Assembly: GCA_963920665.1 (NCBI GenBank)
Contig: OY987263.1
Span: 28,322,547 to 28,386,546, forward strand
Reading direction: 5' to 3'
From: Straminergon stramineum
Taxonomy: Eukaryota; Streptophyta; Bryopsida; Hypnales; Calliergonaceae
Length of the DNA: 64,000 nt
In this document: positions 1 to 11,673 of the stretch, one piece after another
How positions within the stretch are numbered: the first letter of the stretch is position 1
Layout: the number at the start of each line of letters is the position of its first letter
Translations under genes and position numbers: made by a program
The notes under the pieces: model-generated
Databases searched by the model: none
The model's input: only the letters and a program-made list of their open reading frames with translations
Told to the model about the DNA's origin: nothing

Positions 1-915
1 TTGTCCTTGGAGGGTTAACCCTTAAATGATGCCAAGGACATTTTTTGACCAATGGATGACAAAGAATCTTCCTATGTAGGATAAAAGTGCAATTGTTCAT
101 CTTTGGAATTTCGTGCAAAAAACAGAGATCTTGCACATTTGTTTGACTCCAATGAATATTTTTGTTTTTTTGGAAGTAGATGATGTCACAGGCTCCAAAG
201 GGATGATTTTCATGATCACCAGTCCGGTAATCCTTAATCCATAAACATCAACACAAACATTTAGTGTCCGATGGATGATAGCATCTTTCCGTATGGGATA
301 GAAATGCAACTATTTCTCCTCGGAATTTTATGTGAAAAGGGGAGATCTTCTATAGCAGTTTGACCTCCAATGACTATTTCTGGATTTTCTTATAGTAGAT
401 GATGTCATACAGTTCTGAAAGGGCTGATTTCTACAGCCACTAGCCAATTCTTTAAGTGTTAAACAATGCCATAATTGTTTTTCAGACAATAAATGACAAA
501 ATCTCTCCATGTAGGAGAAAAGTGCAACTATTCGGCCTCTAAATTTTGTGTGAAAAGGGGATGTCTTCTATAGTAGTTTGACTTCTAATGAGTGCTTTTG
601 CATTTTTTTAATCTAGTAGTTCACACAATACTAAAATAGATGATTTCCATGATGACTAGCTCATCCTTCTAGATTTAAGGGTTAACCCTTGAATGCCTAG
701 CTAGTGACCATAGAAATCATCCCTTTTGGCACTATATAATATTAGCTTTTTTAATAAAAACAAAAGTGATCATTGGAGGTGAAAATAGTGTGCATGGTCT
801 CTCCTTTCTGTACTAAATTCCAAGGATGAACAATTGTACTTTTGTCCTATATAGGAAGATTCTTTGTCATTCATTAGACAAGAAATGTCCTTGGTGTTGT
901 TTAAGGATTAATTCT
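1..915. repeat. Degenerate ~220-bp tandem repeat with one inverted unit
   Basis: Three diverged units lie head to tail at about 14-237, 238-460 and 461-682. Each has the same order of landmarks: a 'ccaaggaca/gccataatt' start, 'gacaaa(g)aatct..ccatgtagga', 'aagtgcaa.tatt', a 'gtgaaaagggga..tctt' stretch, 'gtttgac.tccaatga', and 'gatttcatgat..ac(t)ag' at the end. A fourth unit at about 688-912 is the reverse complement of the first; its last 100 bases match positions 14-115 closely. The repeat may continue off the left edge. No coding capacity or recognisable transposon protein is visible. Confidence 0.7.
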
Positions 916-3820
916 ATAAGGATGTTGCAAACTAGAGTGGTTAGATAGATGACTACTACTAACTATAAAAAAAAAGATTGCACCTATTGGTCCAATAATC
1001 AAAGAATTTTGGTGATTACCTTGGTCAAGGTAGGCCACATCTTTACAAGGTTAAATGGTATGGCATCAAATGGCTTGTAAAATATATTATGAAGATATAT
1101 CATATTAACTGATATAAATTGTATATGGTTTGATGCCATTATACCAATCCAACATTGGTGTTGAGCTAACATCATTCTCTTGTTGTAAGATTTTTTTTAT
1201 TTAGTAAATGAAGTTTGATGATTGCTGAAAATAGAAATATTGTGTAAGATCTTGTTTCTTCCATTCAAAGATTGAAAAGTAATTTATCAAACTTTTGGCA
1301 TCTATTATTGGAATATTATTTTGCCAACCTTAGTCAATCTTTACAATATAAGATAACATATGAGAAGGAGGGAATATGGAAAAATAAAGTTTTGATGATA
1401 AAGTTTGTTTTCATTACAAAGTCCTATATATTTTCTCCCTTCAACAAGTGCACTATCCAACCTAAGCCCCATCATCAAATCCTAAACACATTTGGAGTTA
1501 GAAAGTGGCTTATGAATTTTTTAGAGTTAAATTTTTGATGAAAGATTGAGATTTTTCATCCATTTTGATTTTAGGGTTCTTGAATGTGTATATAATGGAT
1601 GGTGGTAGATATTCCTTGATTTAGGTATCAATGAACTGTCTACTTAGAAGGACGCTAAAAAAATGTATGACACAAGATCATGCCGCCTTTTAGTGTATGT
1701 TGGCATTTTGTACATCCTTGCTCTTGATATGAATTTTAAACATTAAAATAATCTTTTTTGAATTTCAGTAGAAATTTTAAGAAATGAATCTTTCTAAGTC
1801 TAGTTTCTACTACATTTTGAAATTTTGTATAATCCATAAAATTGAATATTTTAACGGGGTATGAGTTTAGGGCCACAGTATATGAAATTTCTAATTATAA
1901 AATATCATGGTATTTTAGATTACACCTTGATGCTTTGACTAAAATATATAGCAATGATATTTTTGAAGATTTTTGAAGCCTTTCTTGTAATTTTTATTAA
2001 TTTTTATCCTCAGTAATTTGAAATTTTCATCAATTTTTTTTTGAAATTTAGACATATTGATGATATGCGATTTCTTCTCTGAAAAATAAATTAAAGAACT
2101 TCTTATTGACATTTAGTGAAAAAATAGAGCATGTATAGAAAAAAATATTAAAATTGAAGATTGGTTGAAGAGCATCATGATTGGGTCTAGTAGGGGAAGC
2201 CCAAAAATTAGATGATAAAGATATTGAGACATCACCCACAAAATCAACCAAGCAATTAGTTGAGTGTTCATATTAACTTTTCTAGCCAAGTATAAGATTT
2301 TAAAATGAACTCTATTTTCAAGTTTAATTGCCTACTTGGCCTTAGCTTTTTAGCATGTCATCTACTTTTTAGGTTAGGTGGGGCAAGTTCTTTAGGTTGG
2401 ATGCAATGGGGCATCCAATTTTCAAGACAAGTCAATAGGCATGTGCTTAGGATGCACCATTTAAGGGTTGAGAAATTTGGATGAGTCAAGTCATGATGAA
2501 TTATCAACGATTATACACACAATTTAGTGTGAATTAATGATGGTTTGTCTATAATCTAAATATCTATAGATGTAAATAACTTCATCATTTAGGTTAAGAT
2601 TGCAAATTACTACAATAATTTTTCATATTAGAAAGGATGCAAAACTAGTGCCATTACTTGCAAAATTAGTAGTAGATCCAAAACTCTAGTTGTCAAAAAT
2701 CACACTATATAGGAACATTATTTTTAAGCATGTATGAATTGTAATCATGAAATGTTGGAGAAAAATAAAGTCCTTGATGCATTCTTATAAAAGGTTATTG
2801 TAGCAACAAAAGAATACTATTTAAAGGCAAAAATATGATTCAATACATCCCTAAAAATAGAATTATGAATTTTTCTCCTAAAAGTATTTTTTTGAAAAAG
2901 TAATATCCTTGAATTTTTGGCATCTATTTTAAGAATTTTTTTTTGTTGACCATGACTACCAAGTACAATACACAAAAATGATCATTTAATAAGGGTAAAT
3001 GATTGGATAAAATAGTATGAAAATTAATGGGACTGATCTAACAACACCCATTCACACCACAAATGCTACAATGTCATGATTGCAACCAACCTTGAATAGT
3101 ACCCATGTGATAAATAATTTAGACCATACTAAATAACAATGTGAATGTCATATGTTTTTGATAAATTAGTGTCATACACACTAATATGATATTGAGTTTG
3201 GGTCCCCAACAATTAAAAAATAATATCCCAACCTCAAAATAGTTGGACTACTTATGTATGGTTGTAGAATTAGTATTTTTTTATGCACAATTTTTCACCA
3301 AGTGGCTACAACCAATGATGTTGGTTGTTTTTTGTGAAGGATATTTTTATTTTATTTTTGGTCAAAATAGCCAAATTACTACTTTAAAAATAAATAAATA
3401 GCTGAATCTTACCAAGATATCACCAAGTATCACCCAAGTATCACTTGAATATTGAAGAAATAGTTGTCTACTTCTCCAAAGGTAGAAACACCTAAAGTGT
3501 TCTTGTTTCCACTAATGTATAATAGAGTTCTCTAGAAATGCCCCTAGGCTTTCATTGAAGTGTTCTTGTAAAATGTCATTAAATCGTCCCCTTACAAACT
3601 GCTAATTGGTTGACTATTGAAATTGTCAGGTTTCGATTCTAGGTCCACCTATGTAACATATTTAGTGGTTTAGGGAGCTCCTACTTTGAAAATTGATAGA
3701 AAATATATACCATACCCAAAAATTATGATTTTTTTTTGGAGAATTCATGATTTTCAATTGCTAATATTCAAAAAATATTCTTTCTAGAAATAGGTGCCTA
3801 CAACTATGCTGAATTTCTTA
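916..3820. other. AT-rich intergenic DNA, nothing recognised
   Basis: Only short, compositionally biased open frames occur here, with no conserved motifs. No RNA gene or transposon end was recognised. Confidence 0.6.
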
Positions 3821-4122
3821 TATTGACGGTTTTAGGTGCTTCCACCAAAATTGAAAAAATCACGTGCTATGGTATTACGTTCCCCTATGTCCCCCTCTCA
3901 GCCAATAAGAATTCGGTAGTAGATACCGGCCCCTATCCCGTCCACCAGTTACGGATTCACTCTCCACCGTCCATCTCCCAGCTCCTCCCCTCGTCATCGC
4001 CTTCGCTCTTCTCCTTCCCCTGAACGAATCCCGGCAGTGTTGTACTCAATTTGCAGCTCCCTTCAAGTTTTGCGCTGCAGCTCAACTGCAGTCAAGCAAG
4101 CGTTCTCGTGGAATTGTCAGGA
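3821..4122 (+). promoter_or_regulatory. Promoter and 5' UTR region of the antenna protein gene
   Basis: Base composition changes sharply from AT-rich to C/T-rich before the antenna gene. A perfect G-box CACGTG lies at 3861-3866 and a CCAAT element at 3902-3906. Both are common in promoters of light-regulated photosynthesis genes. The stretch 3950-4020 is a pyrimidine-rich leader. No clear TATA box was seen. The role in light regulation is inferred from the motifs and the gene they precede. Confidence 0.45.
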
Positions 4123-5880
4123 ATGATGTCCATGGCGTCCACGGCGCTTGTCCCAGTTGCTGCAGCAGCCGCACCTGCGGAAGCTGCTTTCATTTCTGCC
4201 CGGCGATCGTCTCTGCGAGTGCAACAGCCTTCATCGTCGTCGTCGTCATGGGCGTGCCGAGCGGTGTCGCAGGACGAGGAGATGTCGGATATGTCCAATG
4301 TGGGCCTGGACGATGTGTTCAACCTCATTCAACAGGTGCGTGGCGTCCCGTTGTGGACGAATTGAATGTAATCTTGTCATCAGGGGTTGAAGGTCGTCTT
4401 TGATGGGTTGGGTGGTTTCTCTTGAATTTCATGGTGTTGTAGCTATGCAAGTCCTGGGGATTTTAGTTACTTTCGCAATGAATTTGCAATTCGCGACCTG
4501 TTCCGGTCTTGTCCTGTGTTTCGCATCGTGATGCATTAGGATGTTCAACTTTCATATAGTTGTTAGGAATTGTCGATTTTTGGATAGAGACTGTCTGGCA
4601 TTGGGGTTACAGCTTGGCTACGATTCTTAGAAGTCTCTCACATGCAGTGATTTTCAGAAAGAGGAGTTTAAGAAGTATATTTGAGGCACGCATTTGTGTA
4701 ATGTCTGTAAACTCTTCAGTGACGGTTGACAGAGCTCGCAGCTCGCTATTCCAAATCCAGTTCGTTCAGTTGGGATTTCAGATTGCCTTTCCAAATTGGA
4801 ACTCTGACATTTCTATCGTAATACAGTTGAAGAGTCGTCTCTCCACTAAAGAGGGAATTAATGTTAGAGGTTTGTAGTGGTGGTGTCAAACCCTGGATCG
4901 GTTCAACACTCAGCCTTCTCTTGACCACAAGGCCAATGCCATATATATGTGTAATAAACTCCTTGAACTTCTCCTGGTTCATGTGACTGAATCTCCTCCA
5001 GGCAGCTTCTGTGATTGAAAATCCTTCACTTGAATCCTAGTTTTCCAAATAGGAAAACAGTCAAAGGATAGTAAGAGGTTCCTATTGCCCAATTGCTCTC
5101 ATGAACTTGAACCCTAATTTTTCTGTTTTCCAGGCCTCTGACGCCGACCCGGAGCCTGAGGACTTAGTTGCGAAATCCTCTTCCACCTCCGCCTCCCCTG
5201 CCTCTCTCACCGGCGCCGCCTCCTGGTACAAAGTCTACGGCCGCTCTGTCGCCCCCACCGAAGACGCCCGCTCATCTCTCTACGGTCCCAAGCGCCCCTT
5301 GTGGAAGGGCCCTTTCACAAAACCCCAAGACGTCCCCTCCCACCTCAAGGGCGAGTATCCCGGCGACTACGGCTGCGACATCTTCAAGCTCTGCCGCCTC
5401 CCAGCAAACTACGCCAAGCTCCGTTCCCAGGAGCTTATGAACGGACGCTGGGCCATGCTTGGCATCACGGGATGCTTGATTCCTGAGCTTATCAACCCCG
5501 TATCCACCGCGGGATTCGAGCCTGTTTGGTTCAAAACTGGTGCACAGATCTTCTCGGAGTCCGGGATTGATTACTTGGGTATGCCGGGGTTTGTGAATGC
5601 GCATAGTGTGGTGGCGGTGGCGGTGGTGCAGGGGCTGTTGATGGGGTTGGCTGAAATGGCGAGAGTGCGGATGGTGCCCGAAGGGGGGGATGCGTTTTAC
5701 CCGGGTGGCAGGGTTTTTGATCCCCTGGGGTTTAGCTCGGATCCGGAAGCATTCGCGGAGCTCAAAGTGAAGGAGATTAAGAATGGGAGACTGGCGATGT
5801 TGGCGATGGCGGGTTTATTTGCGCAGGGAGCTGTGACTGGTGTGAGTCCTCTGCAAAACTTGCATGATTGGTTGCATTAG
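4123..5880 (+). CDS. Chlorophyll a/b-binding antenna protein, Lhcb9-like
   Basis: Two exons, 4123-4335 and 5134-5880, give 319 residues. The 798-bp intron is phase 0 (CAG|GTGCGT donor, TTTTCCAG acceptor). An in-frame ATG at 4051 exists, but 4123 opens a typical Ser/Ala-rich chloroplast transit peptide. The mature protein is a three-helix LHC of thylakoid membranes. First-helix chlorophyll ligands are in ELMNGRWAML (E171, N174, R176). Third-helix ligands are in EIKNGRLAML (E285, N288, R290). Asn174 replaces the usual His at the chlorophyll 603 site, as in red-shifted Lhca3/Lhca4 and, from memory, moss Lhcb9. The LHCII trimer motif WYGPxR reads LYGPKR, so Trp is lost. The C-terminus stops about 15 residues early, at HDWLH. 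LHC membership is certain; the Lhcb9 subclass is inferred, with Lhcb5 or Lhcb7 as alternatives. Confidence 0.9.
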
Positions 5881-8800
5881 GGAGGCAGATTAGGGGAGCA
5901 CTGAGTAGAGAGAGGTTGCACTTACATTGACAGAAGCTACCCGGAGGAAGTTTGAGGAGCTACTTTAGTTGAAATGCAGGAATGCAGCCAGTGCTATAGG
6001 GACAGAGCCTCTGATCTGGTAGTGTATATGCTTATTCTTTTTGTTGGAAGGTGGTGATGGTTACGTGATTTCTGTTAAAAATACTTATTGTATCATGAGG
6101 AGAAGGTGGGAAAGAATGAAGACATTGTTGCACCATTGTTTTTTCTTTCTGTTGAATCCGCACTAGAGTGTGACAATTGAGCAGTGTAGAGTGTTTTCGG
6201 TACAATGAAATGAATTCGAATGGTGGAAATGCTCTCTGTTTTCTGTGGTCTGGAATTCGTGTGGCCTGCATGAGGCTGGGGCTTGTATTGGTGATGGCAG
6301 CACAAACTTTGGGCCGCTGTAGATTTGCACAGGATGAAGCAGCAACAAGCTGAAAATTGGAAGTAATGTCATGTAAATAATGATGGAACTTGTATTTGAG
6401 AATAAGTTTAGTAAATTCCAGTATATCGTAGACATGCTACTGACCGTGCATCACCACTTATTGTGCATGTCATGATACTGCACAAAAAATGTTTGAGAGC
6501 TAAATCTGATCGAAATGTCTCACAGCTATGCGTAGAAAGAAGAGAGCAACATTTGTAAGGTTTTCCATTAGTGAAACCTAACATGCACAGTTAGTGGATG
6601 GCACATTGATCACACATTGATGCATATAGTTGTGAACTTGATTGTAGAAAAGGTCACAACTTTTCAAATACAACTGTCATTTCATTTTACCGCAATACTC
6701 TCATCTCATTTACTAATTGCAATTTTTTTTTAAATATGAAAAAAGTAGTACCCATGTTGTGGAAAACCATATTCAAACCCAAATATGCACAGTTAGTAGC
6801 ATGTGTACAATATTTGTGACCCATTAAGATGTGTGTGCGGCAACTAGTGGCTAATCCTCCTCAAAGGGGGAGCTTGAAACCTTCTTACAATCAATATTTC
6901 TCACATATTTTGAGTTTGTATTTTGTGTCGGAGCCATTTGTTAAATGCTCATAAGTGTTATCCTATGATGAATCCCTTGGCTTGTAAAGGACTAAGTGAT
7001 CGTTCAATGTACCTGAGAAATCTTAAGTAGTTGTCCATGAAGTCAATTTTAGTCGGATGTTTATGAAATTTTGACACAAGGTGTGAACGTGTATCCCCTT
7101 GATGGGTTTTTTTTATTGGGTGTCTAGCTCAAAAATTATACTACCCTTAACTTTTGGTAGCTAGGGCAACATGTGCAATTTTCCCTCTTCTACCTTTGAA
7201 ATTTGGCAAGTATGTGATCAAAGTTTTTGAATTTTTCTATACACATCCCTATAGTAGGCTATTACAAATGCATACAATGGAATTTTAGATAAAAAGTTTT
7301 TTTTTCATTTTTTTTCTCACTGCCCTAAAATGTGGTAGTTTTTGACAATTTCCTCCTAAAATGTGTATTGGTTCTTTAGGGGTTAAAGACCAATCATACA
7401 AATTTCAAACAACAAATGATTCCAAATACATTCCAAACACATATGATTGTGATTTTTCATCCATTTTTCTTTTGGTAGATTCTTGAGTTAGTTCTTTAAC
7501 ATTTTTACAATATAGATTTTGAAGACTTTATTTATGGATATTCTATAATTCATAGGGTACTGAAATGTTTCTCGTGAAAAAAATATCTTTTTCAATTCAA
7601 AAAATGGCTTTTTAAGAAGAACTTCAATAATTAAGGAAAATAAAAACCTTAAAAAATCATCATAACCAAAGTTTAAAATTTTGAACTTAAAGAAAAGAAA
7701 TCATGTGAAAATTAGAAATATGAATCTTGCAATCAAATCATGTACAATCATTGGGAAAACAAAAATTTCACTCAATTATACTCCTTCACTATATACTCCA
7801 CCCAATCAATCTCCTTCCCACTCACTTATAGAGTTTTTTTAATGGGTTGGTTTAGGTTTAGGCCATTAATTGGCTAGGTTTCACTCCCAAGACAATCCAT
7901 ATGTAGAATTTCTTGGACATTAGATGGGATTCAACCACCTTGGAAGACTGTTTCAAGCTAGTTTTCTTGGTTGGGAACCATCCAAGGCTCGCCAAAATTT
8001 TAAACTATTAAAAAACTATTAATTTGAAATATGAAAAAAAATATGAAAAAATTAATTTCTTATTATTATCTGACATGGCCATCGCTTGACTACATCAACA
8101 AATTGTTGTGTTTGAGTTCTCACAATTCGAGAACTTGTGGAAACTTGCAGGCTTCCATAGTAGCTCATTCTCTTTTAATGGTGTTTGACTTTGAAAGGTG
8201 GAGGTCTTGTCCAAATCAAAAGTTTTTTTGGTTATCAAAAGATAACTTGAAGAACTACATGAGAAATATAAGGAAAGTTTCAAAAAAAAAATTTTGGTAT
8301 CTAGGCAGACCTTGAAGTAGGGCAATGATCATAAAATGGTTGATTAGGCATTTAGGGGTTAAATAGAGGAATTTCAAGTAAGAGGAAGTTTTTCTAAGAA
8401 CCATGATTGTGAGCCCTAATTGTGTGTCACTTAGATTTAATTTAGAAAATTGTCTTGTGAATTTATCCTAGATTCAAGTGAAGTTCAAGAATGATATTTG
8501 GAAATTGTATGGAAAACTTATAAGGGATTAACATCCAATTGATAGATTTTCTAAGTGTGTGTATGAAGTTCAATGTTCTTGGTATTGGACATTTTATTTT
8601 ATGAGTGATTGAGTTGAATAATGTTTTTTCATTAGGGTGTTTACTAGCTTGATGCAAGCCCCAAAGTTCCCCATTGCATCACAATAAGTTTTGAAGTTTT
8701 GGGATGTGTATTGATTTAGATTTATTAATATTATTTTGCCTCCAAGTATTTGGTCAAAAATTTATGTGTATTGTAGTTATATTAAATTCTATTATCTTTT

Positions 8801-10849
8801 ATCAATTCAAGAAAACAACTAAGGTGAATAGACAAAAGAGATTGTGATTTTACTCCTTGTAATTTATGGCAAGTTGTCCTCACTTGCCCTTGAATTGTCT
8901 TGTAGATTTACACTTTTGGATTGGACCTACTAAACTTATCTTGCAATTAAAGGTTGGACAACTAAATGGTCTTTAAGAAGTGATTTCAATAACTTCAGCC
9001 TTAGGCTAAAATACAATAAGATAGAATTGTACAAGTTAGTGAAAAATGAATACAATGTAGGTTAGGACAACTTTGAATTCTAATTCTAAAGTCCATAACT
9101 TATCCTAGGAAGAATAGTAGCTACTAATACTAAGACTAATCTAATTTGATGTATTCTAGAGAATTGAAAGATGATGAATTAGATTGTTGACAACAATAGA
9201 GACCTTCCTATACTCAAATTAGATTGAGAGAGACATGTCTTCCCCATGTTTAGTAGAAATAAGACAATGATAATAATAGATCTTGTTGAAGAAGAAAGAC
9301 TAGAAGAAAGATGATGACCAAATTAATTATTCAATGCTACTATATGTGTACCAACAAGCCCTCATAGATTTAGGCATGTCTCACAACCAAAAGTCACGAA
9401 GGCCAACCTTCCAAGTCTAATAGACTTTACATAGCTCTAAATTAGTTTGGTGGCTAACCGTCAATTAGACTTAATTCTCCTAACCTTGACCTAAACTACC
9501 AACCAACCAAATTATTACCAAACAATAGTCACATTCACAATCATCAAACTAAATAGAATGAACTCACTAACACCACATACACATTAACATCAATAGAAAT
9601 AATTCAAATACTTAGAGATGCCTACTTTGATCTTACAAATGACCCACATCATCACATTGTCTTCACAAATTACTTTCATCAATGTAAGCCCTTATCCATT
9701 AGTCCAATGCCAATAATTAAAAAAATAAAATAAGCAACTAATGTCTATCCAAATATATATGAAAAACTTTTGTGCATTTCCTTTTTATGTGATCTTTAAT
9801 ACAATTCTCTATTGGATTTTTATTGATTTAAATATAAAATTCATATGTGACAATCTTAGTAAAATGGGTACCCTTCAAAATCAACACTTTTTGCTATTTT
9901 ACCTATTTATTATTATTAAACTTGTCAAATTTTCATATTTTCTTGTTGGCATGGGAAAGGAGGTTCTAATGCATCAAAGAATAAGACATTTGGATACTAT
10001 TTGTAGGATTTGAAGGGACAAAGATTTTTTTGGTAGATGTTCTAAAATCATTTCTTCAACATAATTATGTACATATTGCTTTTGGAGATGTACGAAGAGT
10101 GTTGATGTCGGTTTTAGACAAAGTGTGCTTTGAGATGTATCCAACTTACTACTTGTGTATTGACAAGTCATAATTCTACTAGACAAAAGAACATTAAATC
10201 TTAAGAATGATGGGCTAGGACATGCTACTACCATATCCTTCTACTGGTTCAACAAAAATTAAATACAAAAACAAATGTTGATTTTTTTGGAAATTACTCC
10301 AACAATGTGCCAAAAAACAAACAAATTAATGCTATTGATGTTGAAATATCAAAAAATGGGCTACTTGCTAACCTCAGAACTAGCCAAATGGATCACATGC
10401 AAATCTCAAAATAATAAATTTTCCACTCTCTAAATGTTCCTACAATCAAGGCTCTAAATTTCTAAAAATAAAAATAAAAATAAGGATTTTTTTTTCATTT
10501 TCTCTAAAAGCAATTGCCCTGAACCAATTTTTTCAACTTTTATTAATTATTTGACATGAAATGTTGACCTTCATAGCTCGGTATATGGTAATACCTTTAA
10601 TCCTTGAAAGGCCCTTGGGGTCCGTCTATATGGCCCATATTTAGCTTTATAACTCTTCAATTGTGGTTTAATAGATGAGTTATGATACATTTTTATTTAC
10701 TTACTATCATGATCATTTATTTACTTTGCACTGAAAAGTATTTGGTCAATGTTTTCCTGATCAAATACCACCAAATACATAATATACTATACAGTTGCAA
10801 AGGGCTTTCAGGCCCTTCTAGGGTTAATACTCAGTACTTCATTTTCATG
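5881..10849. other. 3' UTR of the antenna gene, then AT-rich intergenic DNA
   Basis: The first few hundred bases after the antenna stop codon are plausible 3' UTR. Beyond about 6450 the sequence is AT-rich with no coding or RNA gene recognised. One dispersed repeat copy at about 7000-7385 is listed separately. Confidence 0.6.
7000..7385 (+). repeat. Dispersed repeat copy (family also at 31.5-32.7 kb)
   Basis: This stretch matches about 32130-32693 in the same orientation. Shared landmarks are 'ttttgacacaaggtgtgaac.t.t.cccc', 'cttctac.tttgaaatttgg', 'ttttctcactgccctaaaa' and a terminal 'ggttctttaggggttaaa'. The 31547-32085 copy is inverted. The end motif resembles GGTCCTTTAGGGGTTAAA, which recurs at other repeat ends in this window. 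It has no coding capacity and is probably a non-autonomous element or a relic. Confidence 0.6.
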
Positions 10850-11673
10850 TTGTCTACAGTAAGTTACGTATCTTTTGAACTTCCGAACCATTCTGCATCA
10901 TTGCAAACTCTCTCGCCCATTGGGTAGCGATAATAGTAAAACAGTGAAAGCGAGGGAATAAATGGTTTATCGGCGACGCACGAAGTGAATGGGTTCCGTC
11001 ATTTGAACGTGTCGACGGAAACGCAGTCGGTAGCGGCAAAAATGGAAAACGCGGCTTCAAGATCCAGGACCAAGACTCAACCCCGAAGCCTCTCTACTGT
11101 TCCGAAGACGCCCCCCCCCCTCTGACAGAAAAGTCGCTAACAGCTCCATCTCCATTCCGTGGACAGGAGGGAAGACCCGGGGTCTTGAACTCGTCGGGTC
11201 TTGTACTTCAACCGGTCCTTGTTCAAGCCTGTTCGACGAAGCTCTCTTCCCCCTCCTTGCGCGGCGGACAGGAGTATTTGATTTGACTGCACTCTCTCTC
11301 GGCATTGCTCTACGCTCTCCCACCGTCGCTTCTCTCTCCGGGTGGCCGACATCCGAGCTCTTCATTTGCACTTCAGTCACTCGTTTTGGATCCCTATCGG
11401 TGGAGAACGAGCTCTCTCTGTTCTTGCCAGGTTTTTTGTGAATTCGAGGGCGAGAAGCGTTGTTGTTGCGTCTTCGATCTCGGTGAAACCTTGAAGTTTT
11501 CTTTGGAGGTCGTTTTCAGGTGTTGAAAGCGTTGGTGGATTGAAGTTGCAAGCGTGTGTGCGAGGTTTTAGGCAGCACCGACGATCGAGAGAGCATGAGG
11601 TTTGCGAAGTTGGAATTGATTGTGTGGAGGTGAAGCCGGCAGATGTGGGACAGGGGGATCTAAGGATTTAGCC
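10850..11673 (+). promoter_or_regulatory. Probable promoter and 5' leader of the callose synthase gene
   Basis: Composition switches from AT-rich to GC/CT-rich at about 10860 and stays so to the start codon, as at the antenna gene. A run of about 10 C occurs near 11110. CT-rich stretches around 11280-11340 look like a 5' leader. No TATA box or exact transcription start could be assigned. An in-frame ATG at 11620 precedes the chosen start. Confidence 0.4.

Noticed and set aside
5272..5604. Leftward 110-codon frame opposite antenna exon 2
   Set aside because: It is a shadow of the GC-rich antenna coding sequence and has no family motifs.
10589..10834. Possible short TIR element upstream of the callose synthase gene
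   Set aside because: The inverted similarity is only about 20 imperfect bases and no target duplication could be found.
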